DNA of 64,000 bases, taken from Lachnospiraceae bacterium NK4A144 (GTDB taxonomy: Bacteria > Bacillota > Clostridia > Lachnospirales > Lachnospiraceae). Every line of letters begins with the position of its first letter. Position 1 is the stretch's first letter. A program made the translations under genes and the position numbers. Positions 35,199 through 44,068 of this stretch are shown here, piece after piece. The stretch lies in assembly GCA_000424365.1 (NCBI GenBank), contig KE384175.1:46212-110211 (forward strand). The letters are read 5' to 3'. Under the pieces are notes generated by a model. That model ran no database searches. It saw only the letters and a list, made by a program, of their open reading frames with translations, and was not told where the DNA came from.

Positions 35199-35236
35199 AA
35201 AACGTATCGCAGCGAATCAGAGGGGAGTATTAATCA

Positions 35237-35677
35237 ATGAAAATAACGATCAGAAAATCTGATTTTGACAGAATATATGAACATGCTCTTAAAGAGAGAC
35301 CTGATGAAGCGTGCGGACTGGTAGCGGGGATAGATAGCGAGGACGGAGTCAGAGAGATCAGAAAAGTTTATTTGTTGACAAATATCGATCACACAAATGA
35401 GCATTTCTCCATAGATCCGAAAGAGCATCTGAAGGCGGTCAAGGACATGAGAGCCGAGGGACTAAAACCACTCGGAAACTGGCATTCTCATCCTGAGACA
35501 CCTTCCAGACCTTCGGAAGAAGATAAAAGACTTGCGAATGATCCTCATGCAACGTATTTTATACTGTCACTTGCAGAAAAGGATAATCCGGTGCTGAATG
35601 CCTTTCATGTGGAAGGAGAACAGGAAAGCAGGAATGTCAGGAAAGAAGAATTACTGATTTTAGGGGAGGAAGACTAA
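35237..35677 (+). CDS. JAMM (M67) metalloprotease
   Basis: A 146-aa Mov34/MPN/PAD-1 family zinc protease. The full JAMM set is visible: Glu24, then His83-x-His85-x7-Ser93-x2-Asp96. Bacterial members next to sulfur-carrier genes are known to cut the carrier tail (Mec removes Cys from CysO; HcyD of Wolinella trims the carrier tail and releases homocysteine). The Ala-Tyr cap on the carrier encoded upstream is a natural substrate. GAGGGGAGT precedes ATG. Overlaps the TusA-like gene by one base. Confidence 0.92.
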   Translation: MKITIRKSDFDRIYEHALKERPDEACGLVAGIDSEDGVREIRKVYLLTNIDHTNEHFSIDPKEHLKAVKDMRAEGLKPLGNWHSHPETPSRPSEEDKRLANDPHATYFILSLAEKDNPVLNAFHVEGEQESRNVRKEELLILGEED

Positions 35678-35928
35678 TGGCTGAAACAGAGATCAAAGTA
35701 GACGACAAGATCGATATCACTGATGTGGTATGCCCGGTAACATTTGTAAAAACAAAAGTGGCTCTGGAAGAGATCGACGATGGTCAGATCCTGCAGGTGC
35801 ATTTAAATGACGGTGAACCTGTTCAGAATGTACCGAGAAGTGTAAAGGATGAAGGTCATCAGATACTGAAGCTCACGGATAACGAAGACGGTACCTATGA
35901 GTTGTTTATTAAAAAGGTAGGAGACTGA
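35677..35928 (+). CDS. TusA/SirA-like sulfur-transfer protein
   Basis: An 83-aa protein with the TusA Cys-Pro motif: Cys19 in DVVCPVTFVKTKVALE. TusA proteins pass persulfide sulfur between partners. TAATG couples it to the protease gene, and the sulfite reductase begins two bases after its stop. It may accept sulfide-derived sulfur from the reductase or shuttle it to the carrier. In the Wolinella Hcy cluster a TusA-like protein is also found. Confidence 0.85.
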   Translation: MAETEIKVDDKIDITDVVCPVTFVKTKVALEEIDDGQILQVHLNDGEPVQNVPRSVKDEGHQILKLTDNEDGTYELFIKKVGD

Positions 35929-35930
35929 AA

Positions 35931-36794
35931 ATGGCAACAGATTACGCAACCCTTAAAAAAGGCGGTTTCATGAGACAGAAGCAAAAGAATCACTTTTCGC
36001 TCCGTCTGGCTGTCGTAGGAGGACAGATAAGCACAGAACAGTTAGTGGCTGTAACTGAAGTGGCGCAGAAGTATGGTCACGGATATGTGCATCTGACAAG
36101 TAGACAGGGAATCGAGATCCCGTTTATTAAGCTTGAGGATATAGACGAAGTAAAAGATGCGCTCGCTAAAGGCGGTGCTGTTCCGGGTGTTTGCGGTCCC
36201 AGAGTCAGAACCATCACAGCGTGCCAGGGATCTGCTGTCTGCCCCAATGGATGCATAGAAACAGAGGAACTTGCCAAAGAACTGAATGACAGATATTTTG
36301 GTCTGGAATTGCCGCATAAATTTAAATTTGGTGTTACAGGATGCCAGAATAACTGCCTGAAAGCTGAGGAAAATGATCTCGGTATAAAGGGTGGCGTAAG
36401 AGTTGAATGGATAAAGGATAAGTGCATTTCCTGCGGACTCTGCGAAAAGATCTGCAGAGAGAAGGCTATATCCATAAAAGACGGAGTAGTTTCGATAAAT
36501 CGCGATAAATGTAATTATTGCGGCAGATGCGCACTTGGATGCCCGACAGATGCCTATGATACTACACAGGGATATATGCTGAGTTTTGGTGGACTTTTTG
36601 GAAATACTATAAATAAAGGAACAGCGATCGTTCCGTTTATAGAAGATAAGAAGACACTTTTCGCTGTATGCGATGCAGCTCTCAATTTCTTCAGGGAAAA
36701 TGCAAATCCTAGTGAAAGATTCAAGTTTACTATAGACCGGGTAGGCAGAGATAAGCTTGATGAAGCTATATGGAAAGCATACGAAGGAAGGTAA
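35931..36794 (+). CDS. Siroheme sulfite/nitrite reductase subunit with two 4Fe-4S clusters
   Basis: A 287-aa NIR/SIR protein. The siroheme-4Fe-4S ligands form the classic C-x5-C then C-x3-C: Cys98/Cys104 and Cys138/Cys142. A ferredoxin-like insert follows with two sets: Cys165/168/171/175 and Cys194/197/200/204. N-terminal half-repeat LAVVGGQISTEQL and LTSRQGIEIP are typical of the ferredoxin-like repeat that opens such enzymes. Length and layout fit short assimilatory or anaerobic sulfite reductases. Sulfide made here would feed the carrier pathway. Nitrite as substrate is possible but context favours sulfite. Confidence 0.9.
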   Translation: MATDYATLKKGGFMRQKQKNHFSLRLAVVGGQISTEQLVAVTEVAQKYGHGYVHLTSRQGIEIPFIKLEDIDEVKDALAKGGAVPGVCGPRVRTITACQGSAVCPNGCIETEELAKELNDRYFGLELPHKFKFGVTGCQNNCLKAEENDLGIKGGVRVEWIKDKCISCGLCEKICREKAISIKDGVVSINRDKCNYCGRCALGCPTDAYDTTQGYMLSFGGLFGNTINKGTAIVPFIEDKKTLFAVCDAALNFFRENANPSERFKFTIDRVGRDKLDEAIWKAYEGR

Positions 36795-36825
36795 AAAGCA
36801 GATTTTTTTGCGGAATACACTTAGA

Positions 36826-36870
36826 CGGCAGGACAGATAACGTTCAGGTTATCTGCTCTGTCGATTTTTT
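36826..36870 (+). terminator. Terminator of the sulfur operon
   Basis: CGGCAGGACAGATAAC and GTTATCTGCTCTGTCG pair around GTTCAG with one mismatch and two G-U pairs, followed by ATTTTTT. It lies 32 bases after the reductase stop. Confidence 0.8.
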
Positions 36871-36924
36871 GCGTAAAAAGCGTTATAATACCTGTCATCG
36901 TTTTGAGTTTGAAAGGAACCGTAT

Positions 36925-38100
36925 ATGGACCGCAGGATATATATGGACAATGCCGCTACTACGCGGGTTTTGCCTGAAGTATTTAAAGAAATAAAGCTAT
37001 ATCTCACGGAAGAATTCTGGAATCCGTCGAGCACCTATGAGAGCGCAGGAAAAACTGCGAGAAAGATCGCAGAAGCGAGGGAAAAGATCGCCGGAGCTAT
37101 AGGGGCAAAGGGAAAAGAAATATATTTTACTTCCGGCGGAAGCGAATCTGATAACTGGGCCATCAAGGGCGTGGCTGACGCTCTTCGGAGCAAGGGGGAT
37201 CACATTATCACTACTGCGATAGAGCATCATGCAGTACTCCATACCTGTGAATATTTAGAACAGCACGGTTTTGAAGTGACATATCTGCCGGTGGATGAAA
37301 AGGGCTTTATAGATATAAAAGAATTGGAGGCTGCCATCAGACCGACAACCGTGCTTATTTCCGTAATGTTTGCAAATAATGAGATAGGTACTTTGGAACC
37401 GGTTTCGGAGATAGGTGAGATCGCACACAGACACGGAATACTTTTTCATACAGATGCGGTACAGGCATTCGGGCATATGCCGATAAATGTTTCAGAGATG
37501 AATATAGATCTGTTGTCCGCCAGCGCTCATAAGATCAATGGTCCTAAGGGTGTTGGTTTTTTGTACATAAGGTCAGGAGTAAAGATTACAAATCTGATCC
37601 ATGGAGGGGCACAGGAAAAAGGGCGCAGAGCAGGTACCACAAACACGGCAGGTATCATAGGTTTTGGCAAAGCCGCGGAGATCGCTCTTTCAAGGATGGA
37701 GCAGAGAAAAGAGTATGAGAGCAGCTTAAGGAACAGGCTTATAGACAGAGTCCTGACTGAGATCCCATATACGACCTTAAATGGAGATACAGAAAAACGT
37801 CTCTCAAACAATGCGAATTTTTGCTTTAAATATGTTGATGGAGAGTCGTTATTGATACTGTTAGATCAGAAAGGAATCTGTGCGTCATCAGGTTCAGCAT
37901 GTGCGTCAGGTTCCATAGATCCGTCCCACGTATTGCTGGCATTAGGACTTTCCTATGAAACAGCGCACGGTTCACTCAGACTCACAATATCGGAAGACAC
38001 CACAGAAGACGATATAGATTATGTGGTGGATTCTCTAAAAGAATCAGTAGAGCGGTTACGAAAAGTATCGCCGTTGTACAAAAAAATGATGGAAGAATAA
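36925..38100 (+). CDS. Cysteine desulfurase (NifS/IscS type)
   Basis: A 391-aa PLP enzyme that removes sulfur from cysteine. IYMDNAATTRVLPEV opens the protein, PLP-Lys203 in SASAHKINGPKG, and catalytic Cys326 in SSGSACASGSI. This is the IscS/NifS group, unlike the enzyme at 18341. TATAAT (36884-36889) upstream suggests its own promoter after the sulfur-operon terminator. mnmA follows 11 bases later, so this is probably the sulfur donor for tRNA thiolation. Confidence 0.92.
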   Translation: MDRRIYMDNAATTRVLPEVFKEIKLYLTEEFWNPSSTYESAGKTARKIAEAREKIAGAIGAKGKEIYFTSGGSESDNWAIKGVADALRSKGDHIITTAIEHHAVLHTCEYLEQHGFEVTYLPVDEKGFIDIKELEAAIRPTTVLISVMFANNEIGTLEPVSEIGEIAHRHGILFHTDAVQAFGHMPINVSEMNIDLLSASAHKINGPKGVGFLYIRSGVKITNLIHGGAQEKGRRAGTTNTAGIIGFGKAAEIALSRMEQRKEYESSLRNRLIDRVLTEIPYTTLNGDTEKRLSNNANFCFKYVDGESLLILLDQKGICASSGSACASGSIDPSHVLLALGLSYETAHGSLRLTISEDTTEDDIDYVVDSLKESVERLRKVSPLYKKMMEE

Positions 38101-38111
38101 AAGGAGATCAG

Positions 38112-39173
38112 ATGGCAAAGGTAGTAGTAGGAATGTCAGGTGGTGTAGATAGTGCAGTAACGGCATACCTATTAAAAAAGGCAGGACACGAGGTCATAGG
38201 AGTAACTCTCCGCACATGGGTTTCCGAAGACGGAGACGAGGGAAGATGCTGTGATATAGACGATGCAAGAAGTGCGTCCTGGAAGATAGGTATCCCATAT
38301 CATTCGCTGAACTGTCTTGTGGAATTTAAGAAAGAAGTCACGGATCCATTTGTAGAAGATTATATAAAGGGCCTTACTCCAAATCCATGCGTCATATGCA
38401 ACAGGACCGTTAAATGGGAAAAAATGTGTTACATGGCAGAGGTGCTGGAAGCAGACTACGTGGCAACGGGCCATTATGCGACCATAGTAAAACTTCCAAA
38501 CGGCAGGTATACAGTAAAAAAGGCTGTTCACGCAGAAAAAGATCAGACCTATATGCTCTACAGGCTTACTCAGGAGCAGCTCGCAAAGACCATGATGCCC
38601 CTTGGTGAGTATGCGAAAAGTGATGTGAGAAAGATCGCGGAAGAAGCAGGAATACCGGTTGCCGCAAAAAAGGATTCACAGGAGATCTGTTTTGTGCCTG
38701 ATGGAAACTATGCGGATTATATAAATGAAAACTGCGAGGGAGAGATTCCGCCTGAAGGAAACTTCGTAGATGAAGATGGAAATATCCTCGGAAAGCATAA
38801 AGGTATCATTCACTATACAGTAGGTCAGAGAAAAGGACTTGGTATAGCCTTGGGATACCCTGCATTTGTAAAAAAGATATGCGCTGATACAAATGAAGTA
38901 GTGATCGCAAAAAATGAAGCACTCTTTAGCAGAGAGATAATGTGTCGAGACCTCAATTTCATGAGCATCCCGGATCTGAAAACAGGAGAAAAGGTTCGCG
39001 CGGCAGTAAAGATACGTTATCACCATGCAGGAACAGCTGCGGAAATAGAAATGTTGGATGAAGACAAGGTAAAGATCACCTTTGATGAACCGGTAAGAGC
39101 AGCTGCCCCCGGCCAGTCAGCCGTTTTCTACGATGAAAACGACTGCGTAGTCGGCGGTGGGATCATTTGTTAA
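38112..39173 (+). CDS. mnmA: tRNA-specific 2-thiouridylase MnmA
   Basis: A 353-aa enzyme that adds sulfur to the wobble uridine of tRNA-Lys, -Glu and -Gln. PP-loop SGGVDS at residues 9-14, catalytic Cys93 in NPCVICN and Cys193 in SQEICFVP, and the C-terminal beta-barrel (VGQRKGLGIALGYPAFV). It follows the desulfurase by 11 bases, the usual donor pairing. Its last 11 bases overlap the convergent GH25 gene. Confidence 0.95.
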   Translation: MAKVVVGMSGGVDSAVTAYLLKKAGHEVIGVTLRTWVSEDGDEGRCCDIDDARSASWKIGIPYHSLNCLVEFKKEVTDPFVEDYIKGLTPNPCVICNRTVKWEKMCYMAEVLEADYVATGHYATIVKLPNGRYTVKKAVHAEKDQTYMLYRLTQEQLAKTMMPLGEYAKSDVRKIAEEAGIPVAAKKDSQEICFVPDGNYADYINENCEGEIPPEGNFVDEDGNILGKHKGIIHYTVGQRKGLGIALGYPAFVKKICADTNEVVIAKNEALFSREIMCRDLNFMSIPDLKTGEKVRAAVKIRYHHAGTAAEIEMLDEDKVKITFDEPVRAAAPGQSAVFYDENDCVVGGGIIC

Positions 39174-40128
39174 TTAACTGGATGTCCATATCCGTTTCAC
39201 CGGAAATGCCCGGTACAGATGCTTTGTTAGTATACTGCCAGAAAGAAAAGTGGTAGGGCGTCTGAGGCAGCGGCTCATAGTCCGCGTACCAGATAGGATA
39301 ATCTGTTAATTCGGAAAGGTTCAGTTCAAAGGCCTCCCAAAGCATATTGGAGTAGATCATTGGCTGATAACCGGCCTCAGAAATCTTTTCACAAAAAACT
39401 TTAGTGTTGGCGGTGAACTGCTCACCGCTGACATTATCTGTGCGGGCCTCATCATCAAGAATACTTTCGGGGTCGTAGGTCACAGGAAGCTCCAGAGTTT
39501 GTCCATTAAGCAGACTCAGAACGAGATCAGCTTCCTCTGCGGCCTCATCTTCATTTATAGCCTGTGAAAAAAAGTAAACACCCACATCAAGTCCGGCATC
39601 ATGAGCTCCCTTTATATATTCGGAAAACTTGCTGTCGGCTTTTATTTTTCCCTCTTTACCATATCCGCGAAAACCAATTCTAAGTATTGCAAATTCAATG
39701 CCGGAATTTTTAACGGCGTTCCAATCGATATTACCTTGATGATAGGAAACATCCACACCGAGTCGGCTCTTGTAAGTATCATCTTCGTAAGTCAGGTGAT
39801 CACCATCACGATTAAAAGCAGAAAGGTCATAGTTGTGTTTCGGAACATCCGGAAGTATCTCTGTTTCATAGCTTTCGCCAAAAACATCGACGAAATGCAG
39901 GATCTCGGGTTCTGAATCCGGAGTTTCATTTTCCGGCGAAAACTCAGTAGATGCAGCGGAACTGCCTTCATCAGTATTGCCCTCGTTATCTCCGTTTTCA
40001 GAAAATACTGCATCAGAGGAAGACTCCTCTGATGCAGCAAGATTTTTAATATCGTCTTTTATAAAGCCGCAGCCTGTAAGTGATAAAATAGCTGCACAAA
40101 AAATTGCTGTTAATTTATAAAACTTCAA
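39163..40128 (-). CDS. GH25 lysozyme-type lipoprotein
   Basis: A 321-aa surface protein: signal peptide with Cys20 in SLTGC, an acidic Ser/Glu/Asn-rich linker about 30-85, and a C-terminal GH25 muramidase domain (about 125-320) starting GVDVSYHQGNIDWNAV and containing VTYDPES (catalytic acid region) and FWQYTNKA. It cuts peptidoglycan. It begins two bases after the stop of the zinc-ribbon gene, so the two form an operon. Its 3' end overlaps mnmA. Confidence 0.88.
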   Translation of the reverse strand: MKFYKLTAIFCAAILSLTGCGFIKDDIKNLAASEESSSDAVFSENGDNEGNTDEGSSAASTEFSPENETPDSEPEILHFVDVFGESYETEILPDVPKHNYDLSAFNRDGDHLTYEDDTYKSRLGVDVSYHQGNIDWNAVKNSGIEFAILRIGFRGYGKEGKIKADSKFSEYIKGAHDAGLDVGVYFFSQAINEDEAAEEADLVLSLLNGQTLELPVTYDPESILDDEARTDNVSGEQFTANTKVFCEKISEAGYQPMIYSNMLWEAFELNLSELTDYPIWYADYEPLPQTPYHFSFWQYTNKASVPGISGETDMDIQLINK

Positions 40129-40130
40129 TA

Positions 40131-41267
40131 TCAGTCCTCCCCTGTTACGTAGTCACTGAAAGAGCGGCAGCTCTTTTTACTCTCGCTGAAGCTGCAGAGA
40201 CGATAGAGACATTCTGTATAATAGCCTTTTTCGTCTTTATCAGTGGAATCTGTGTAGTCAGGCATTGTGACACGCATCTGATATACATAATCGTCGGTAA
40301 CGGTAGTAAGGAGATATACTATTCCATCGTGAGCATAATCCGTGTATCCGCTGGTTATGTATCTGGCGCTGTCGTCTTTGACGCTGTCAAGTATAGGAGA
40401 GGCATCATAAAGTGTGTCTTTCTCTGTCTCAACAACATAATCCAGAGCGTCTTTCAATGATAGTGAATCATTTCTGCGTGTTACGGAAAAAACCAGTTCC
40501 GACATATCTGTTCCGGTGAAATATACGCTCTCGATATTTTTGCCATAATCATTCTCGAAACTGTCTGTATTCACATATGCATAATAGTAAAGTGACGTAG
40601 GATAAGAGAAAGCAAAATGCTTAACACCATTTGAAGATGAATACCTGTGGAACAGATCGGGGTCGAGAACTGTGCTGTAGTCTGAACCGTCAGCATAGTA
40701 ATCAAGACCAAATTCATCAGTAACGTCATAGCGTTCGTCTTCGTGATGATGTGGTGCTTCTGTAGCATAATGATCATCATAGTCGTGGTCATTATTGTCG
40801 TGATCATCATCGAAATAATCCTTGGAAAATTCGGAAGAGTCAGTCGCGACGGATGCAGCGGCATAACTGTCGGAAGCTTCACTGCTGGTTTCAGTGGATG
40901 CCTCAGACGTGCTTTCGGTATCTTTGTCCTTGTCTTCATCGTCGTCATCATCTTCATCGTCATCATCTAAGGATCTGTAGGTGTGTCCTGAATCTGATAT
41001 GTAGTTAGTGTAGACATACCATCCGCCAAAAGCGATACCGCCAAGGAGAAGTAGTATTATCAGGATCAAAATAAAGATCAGAAGCCCGTGTCCACCCTTT
41101 TTAGGGGGCTTACCGGATGATGCAGCATTTTTTTGCATATCGGTACCGGCAGGTACCGGAGAAACATTGGGTGAACCGGCAGGAACCTTAGATACAGGAG
41201 TCCCGCACTTGGTGCAAAATTGGTTGCCGGGACGTATCTCAGCCCCGCATTTTTTACAAAAACTCAT
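40131..41267 (-). CDS. Zinc-ribbon membrane protein with acidic spacer
   Basis: A 378-aa protein. N-terminal zinc ribbon (CKKCG and CTKCG, about 4-27), a membrane helix about 62-85 (GLLIFILILIILLLLGGIAFG split over its centre), then a very acidic Asp/Glu-Lys tract about 100-120 and an extracellular domain with tyrosines and histidines (HHHEDERYD). The start is ATG 41267 with GGGAGGG 11 bases upstream; an earlier ATG overlaps that site. GH25 is translated from the same message. The extracellular half is unrecognised. Confidence 0.78.
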   Translation of the reverse strand: MSFCKKCGAEIRPGNQFCTKCGTPVSKVPAGSPNVSPVPAGTDMQKNAASSGKPPKKGGHGLLIFILILIILLLLGGIAFGGWYVYTNYISDSGHTYRSLDDDDEDDDDDEDKDKDTESTSEASTETSSEASDSYAAASVATDSSEFSKDYFDDDHDNNDHDYDDHYATEAPHHHEDERYDVTDEFGLDYYADGSDYSTVLDPDLFHRYSSSNGVKHFAFSYPTSLYYYAYVNTDSFENDYGKNIESVYFTGTDMSELVFSVTRRNDSLSLKDALDYVVETEKDTLYDASPILDSVKDDSARYITSGYTDYAHDGIVYLLTTVTDDYVYQMRVTMPDYTDSTDKDEKGYYTECLYRLCSFSESKKSCRSFSDYVTGED

Positions 41268-41364
41268 AAGCAAATTCCCTCCCATGAAATGCTTTGTTTA
41301 CGTGCCAATTGTAATGATTATAGCACTGATGACGCGTTCGTGTTATCATGTAAAAAATGATGTA

Positions 41365-41390
41365 AGGGTCAAAATTCTTTTGCCCCTGTC
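41365..41390. repeat. Imperfect hairpin before the polyamine operon
   Basis: AGGGTCAAAA and TTTTGCCCCT pair at nine of ten positions around TTC. The related string CAGGGTCAAAAGTA occurs after the permease near 31854. It may be a small dispersed repeat; TATAAA at 41393 could be a -10. Confidence 0.35.
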
Positions 41391-41420
41391 ATTATAAAAT
41401 ACGTTCTATAGGGGGAAGCC

Positions 41421-41756
41421 ATGGAGACTATCTATCAGAATGCTGAACTAGTATTACGGTATGTAGTAGAGTTTTCGACATTGGGGTTAGAACTGTTCGG
41501 AATCTGCATACTGGTCTACACAGCGCTTAAGTGCTTTTTCAGATGGATGAAAAAAGATAAAGCGATACGTCTTGATCTGGCAGAAGGTATTGCTCTGGCA
41601 CTGGAATTTAAGCTTGGTGGAGAGGTACTTCGTACTGTTATAATACGTGATTGGGCAGAACTTGGAATCCTTGGTGCGATCATAGCATTGAGAGCGGCCC
41701 TCACACTTCTCATACATTGGGAAATCAAGAATGAAGAAAAGAGATGCAAGGAGTAA
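41421..41756 (+). CDS. DUF1622 family membrane protein
   Basis: A 111-aa membrane protein with helices about 20-38 and 85-103 and the DUF1622 pattern (LDLAEGIALALEFKLGGEVLRTVI; LGILGAIIALRAALTLLIHWEI). AGGGGGAAGCC precedes ATG. It begins the polyamine run and is followed five bases later by speD. The family's role is unknown. Confidence 0.8.
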   Translation: METIYQNAELVLRYVVEFSTLGLELFGICILVYTALKCFFRWMKKDKAIRLDLAEGIALALEFKLGGEVLRTVIIRDWAELGILGAIIALRAALTLLIHWEIKNEEKRCKE

Positions 41757-41761
41757 GGTAA

Positions 41762-42124
41762 TTGGCAATACAGGTAACAGCAGATCTATATGGCTGTGAT
41801 GAAAAGATCCTCGATGACGAAAAAGAGGTAAAAGCGATAGCCAAAAAAGCAATCGGATCCATAGGCGCGGAGATCGTAGAAGAGTGCGTACATAAATTTC
41901 AACCTATAGGGATCACATACTTTGCGGTGATCAGTACCTCACACTTTTCCATTCATACATGGCCGGAATATGGTTATGCGGCGATAGACATTTTTTCGTG
42001 CAGAGAATTTGTGGTAAATGAATTAACAGAAGAGCTTAAAAAAGCTTTCAGAGCGCAAAGCGTCGAGATAAATCGTATAGAGCGCAAAGTAGAAAAAAAG
42101 GTGAAGGAGCAAAAAGGAGAGTAG
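41762..42124 (+). CDS. speD: S-adenosylmethionine decarboxylase proenzyme
   Basis: A 120-aa class 1b enzyme that makes the aminopropyl donor for spermidine. The pattern TSHFSIHTWPEYGYAAIDIFSC gives pyruvoyl-forming Ser60, His65 and Cys80, at the spacing of well-studied small decarboxylases; the residue before Ser60 is Thr, not the more common Glu. The start is TTG at 41762, eight bases after AAGGAG. It lies between DUF1622 and DUF350 genes with speE two genes on. Confidence 0.93.
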   Translation: MAIQVTADLYGCDEKILDDEKEVKAIAKKAIGSIGAEIVEECVHKFQPIGITYFAVISTSHFSIHTWPEYGYAAIDIFSCREFVVNELTEELKKAFRAQSVEINRIERKVEKKVKEQKGE

Positions 42125-42125
42125 A

Positions 42126-42551
42126 ATGCTAAGCACAATTTTGGAACTGGTAGTATATGTAATAGTAGGACTTGTGATCATGATGGCAGGTTATGCGGTG
42201 ATAGATCTCGTTCATCCCGCAGATTTTCCAAAGGAGATCGCAGAGGGAAATAAGGCGATCGGCTGGGTTTCCGCAGGCATCTATATCGGTCTCGGACTTG
42301 TCATACGTGCATCTGTAATGACTATTACCATGGTTGAGAGAGAACTGGCACTTCTTACAGGTGTAGTAGATACGCTTATCTATTCGGTACTCGGTATCGT
42401 TTTTTTTATGATCGCGTACTTCCTCGTAGATCTCGTAAACCGCAGGTTTAATTTTAATGTAGAGATCGGTAAAAAGAATGAAGCTGCCGGCATCATGGTA
42501 TTTGGTATCTTCGTTGGTATTGCACTTATAATCAGCGGAGTTATTCAGTAA
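42126..42551 (+). CDS. DUF350 family membrane protein
   Basis: A 141-aa membrane protein with four predicted helices in two similar halves (IVGLVIMMAGYAVIDLVHP; LGIVFFMIAYFLVDLVN), the DUF350 (PF03994) arrangement. The start is one base after the speD stop and its stop overlaps speE by one base. Polyamine or metal-ion traffic is a reasonable guess from its position inside the polyamine operon; no activity is established. Confidence 0.82.
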   Translation: MLSTILELVVYVIVGLVIMMAGYAVIDLVHPADFPKEIAEGNKAIGWVSAGIYIGLGLVIRASVMTITMVERELALLTGVVDTLIYSVLGIVFFMIAYFLVDLVNRRFNFNVEIGKKNEAAGIMVFGIFVGIALIISGVIQ

Positions 42552-44056
42552 TGTCAGGTAAATACAGAGTTTTAATGCTGACTACATTGATCATATCAGG
42601 CTGTTCCATGTGCTATGAGCTGATAATCAGTGCAGTCAGTTCTTATCTTCTCGGAAACAGCACCATGCAGTATTCCACAACGATCGGTTTCTACATGTGT
42701 GCATTGGGATTTGGATCATATATTTCCAGATTCTTTGGGAAAAAATTATTTAATATCTTTGTCTGCATAGAAATAGGCATCGGAATAGTCGGAGGCTTAA
42801 GCTCTCTGATCCTTTTCCTCGCAAATATCTATGTAGAATCCTACGCAGTTGTGATGTATCTCATAACTATCATGATCGGTACACTGGCAGGTGCGGAAAT
42901 TCCCATTCTAACGCGGATAATAGAAGCAGATGAACAAAATCTGAAGATGACGCTTTCGTCCATATTCAGTTTTGACTATATCGGAGGACTTGTGGGATCG
43001 GTCGCATTTCCTCTGATACTGCTGCCAAAGCTTGGATACTTTGCGACGTCATTTCTTTGTGGTCTGCTAAATATCATATGCGCCGGGATCATTCTTTTCC
43101 GCTTTTCAGACAGAGTAGATGGAGAAAAGGTCTATAAGTCCGTAGTAGCCGGCCTGATTCTCCTGATGATAGGCGGAATGATATTTGCAGATAATATTTC
43201 AAGTTCCATTGAGGGCGGACTGTACAGAGATAAGATAATACTCATGGAGCAGACACCCTATCAGAAGATCGTCATGACGCGGCATAAAGATGACACAAGG
43301 CTTTATATAGACGGCAACTGTCAGTTTTCCACGTCAGATGAATACAGATATCATGAGGCACTCGTGCATGTACCTATGAGTAAAGTGGAAAAAAAGAAAA
43401 ATGTGCTGATATTGGGAGGTGGTGATGGCCTCGCAGTGAGAGAAGTATTGAAGTATCCTACGGTCAAGTCTATCGATCTTGTAGATCTGGACAAGGAAAT
43501 GATACGTATCTGCAGTACGAAAAAGAATATTACTGATATAAATCAGAACAGCCTTTTAAGCGAAAAGCTTCATACACATGTAGAAGACGCTTATGAATAT
43601 CTGGAAAATAATACATTAGTTTATGACCTTATAATAGTAGATCTTCCGGATCCAAATTCGGAATCATTAAACAAGCTCTATTCAAATGTCTTTTACAGAC
43701 TGTGCAAAAGTGCTCTTTCTGATAAGGGAGTAATGGTAGTACAGTCCACATCGCCCTACTATGCGAAAGATGCGTTTTGGTGCATAAATAAGACTATAGA
43801 GAGCGAAGGACTGAATGTGAGACCGTATCACCTGGAAGTACCGGCATTCGGTGACTGGGGATTTAATATGGCATCAAGAGGCTCGCTTGACGGAGATTTC
43901 AAGATAGAAGTGGAAACAAAATATCTTACGGATGAAAATATCACGAGCCTCTTTGCATTTGGTAAGGATGAGATGTCAGAAAATATCGAGATCAACAGAC
44001 TTACAAAGCCTGTACTCATGCAGTATTACAATACAGCGGTAGAAAACTGGAACTGA
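42551..44056 (+). CDS. speE: Spermidine synthase with N-terminal membrane domain
   Basis: A 501-aa two-part protein. About seven helices in residues 1-210, then a soluble aminopropyltransferase domain with YQKIVM, DGNCQFSTSDEYRYHEAL, LILGGGDGLAVREVL (about 288-302) and VDLPDPN. It moves an aminopropyl group from decarboxylated SAM to putrescine. Membrane-fused forms are common in this lineage. TAATG couples it to DUF350. Three genes of one pathway and two small membrane proteins share the message. Confidence 0.92.
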   Translation: MSGKYRVLMLTTLIISGCSMCYELIISAVSSYLLGNSTMQYSTTIGFYMCALGFGSYISRFFGKKLFNIFVCIEIGIGIVGGLSSLILFLANIYVESYAVVMYLITIMIGTLAGAEIPILTRIIEADEQNLKMTLSSIFSFDYIGGLVGSVAFPLILLPKLGYFATSFLCGLLNIICAGIILFRFSDRVDGEKVYKSVVAGLILLMIGGMIFADNISSSIEGGLYRDKIILMEQTPYQKIVMTRHKDDTRLYIDGNCQFSTSDEYRYHEALVHVPMSKVEKKKNVLILGGGDGLAVREVLKYPTVKSIDLVDLDKEMIRICSTKKNITDINQNSLLSEKLHTHVEDAYEYLENNTLVYDLIIVDLPDPNSESLNKLYSNVFYRLCKSALSDKGVMVVQSTSPYYAKDAFWCINKTIESEGLNVRPYHLEVPAFGDWGFNMASRGSLDGDFKIEVETKYLTDENITSLFAFGKDEMSENIEINRLTKPVLMQYYNTAVENWN

Positions 44057-44068
44057 TACGGTGACGCG

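Noticed and set aside
40743..40970. Open frame coding for runs of Val, Ile and Met opposite the zinc-ribbon gene
   Set aside because: It is the complement of the Asp/Glu-rich tract of the real gene at 40131.
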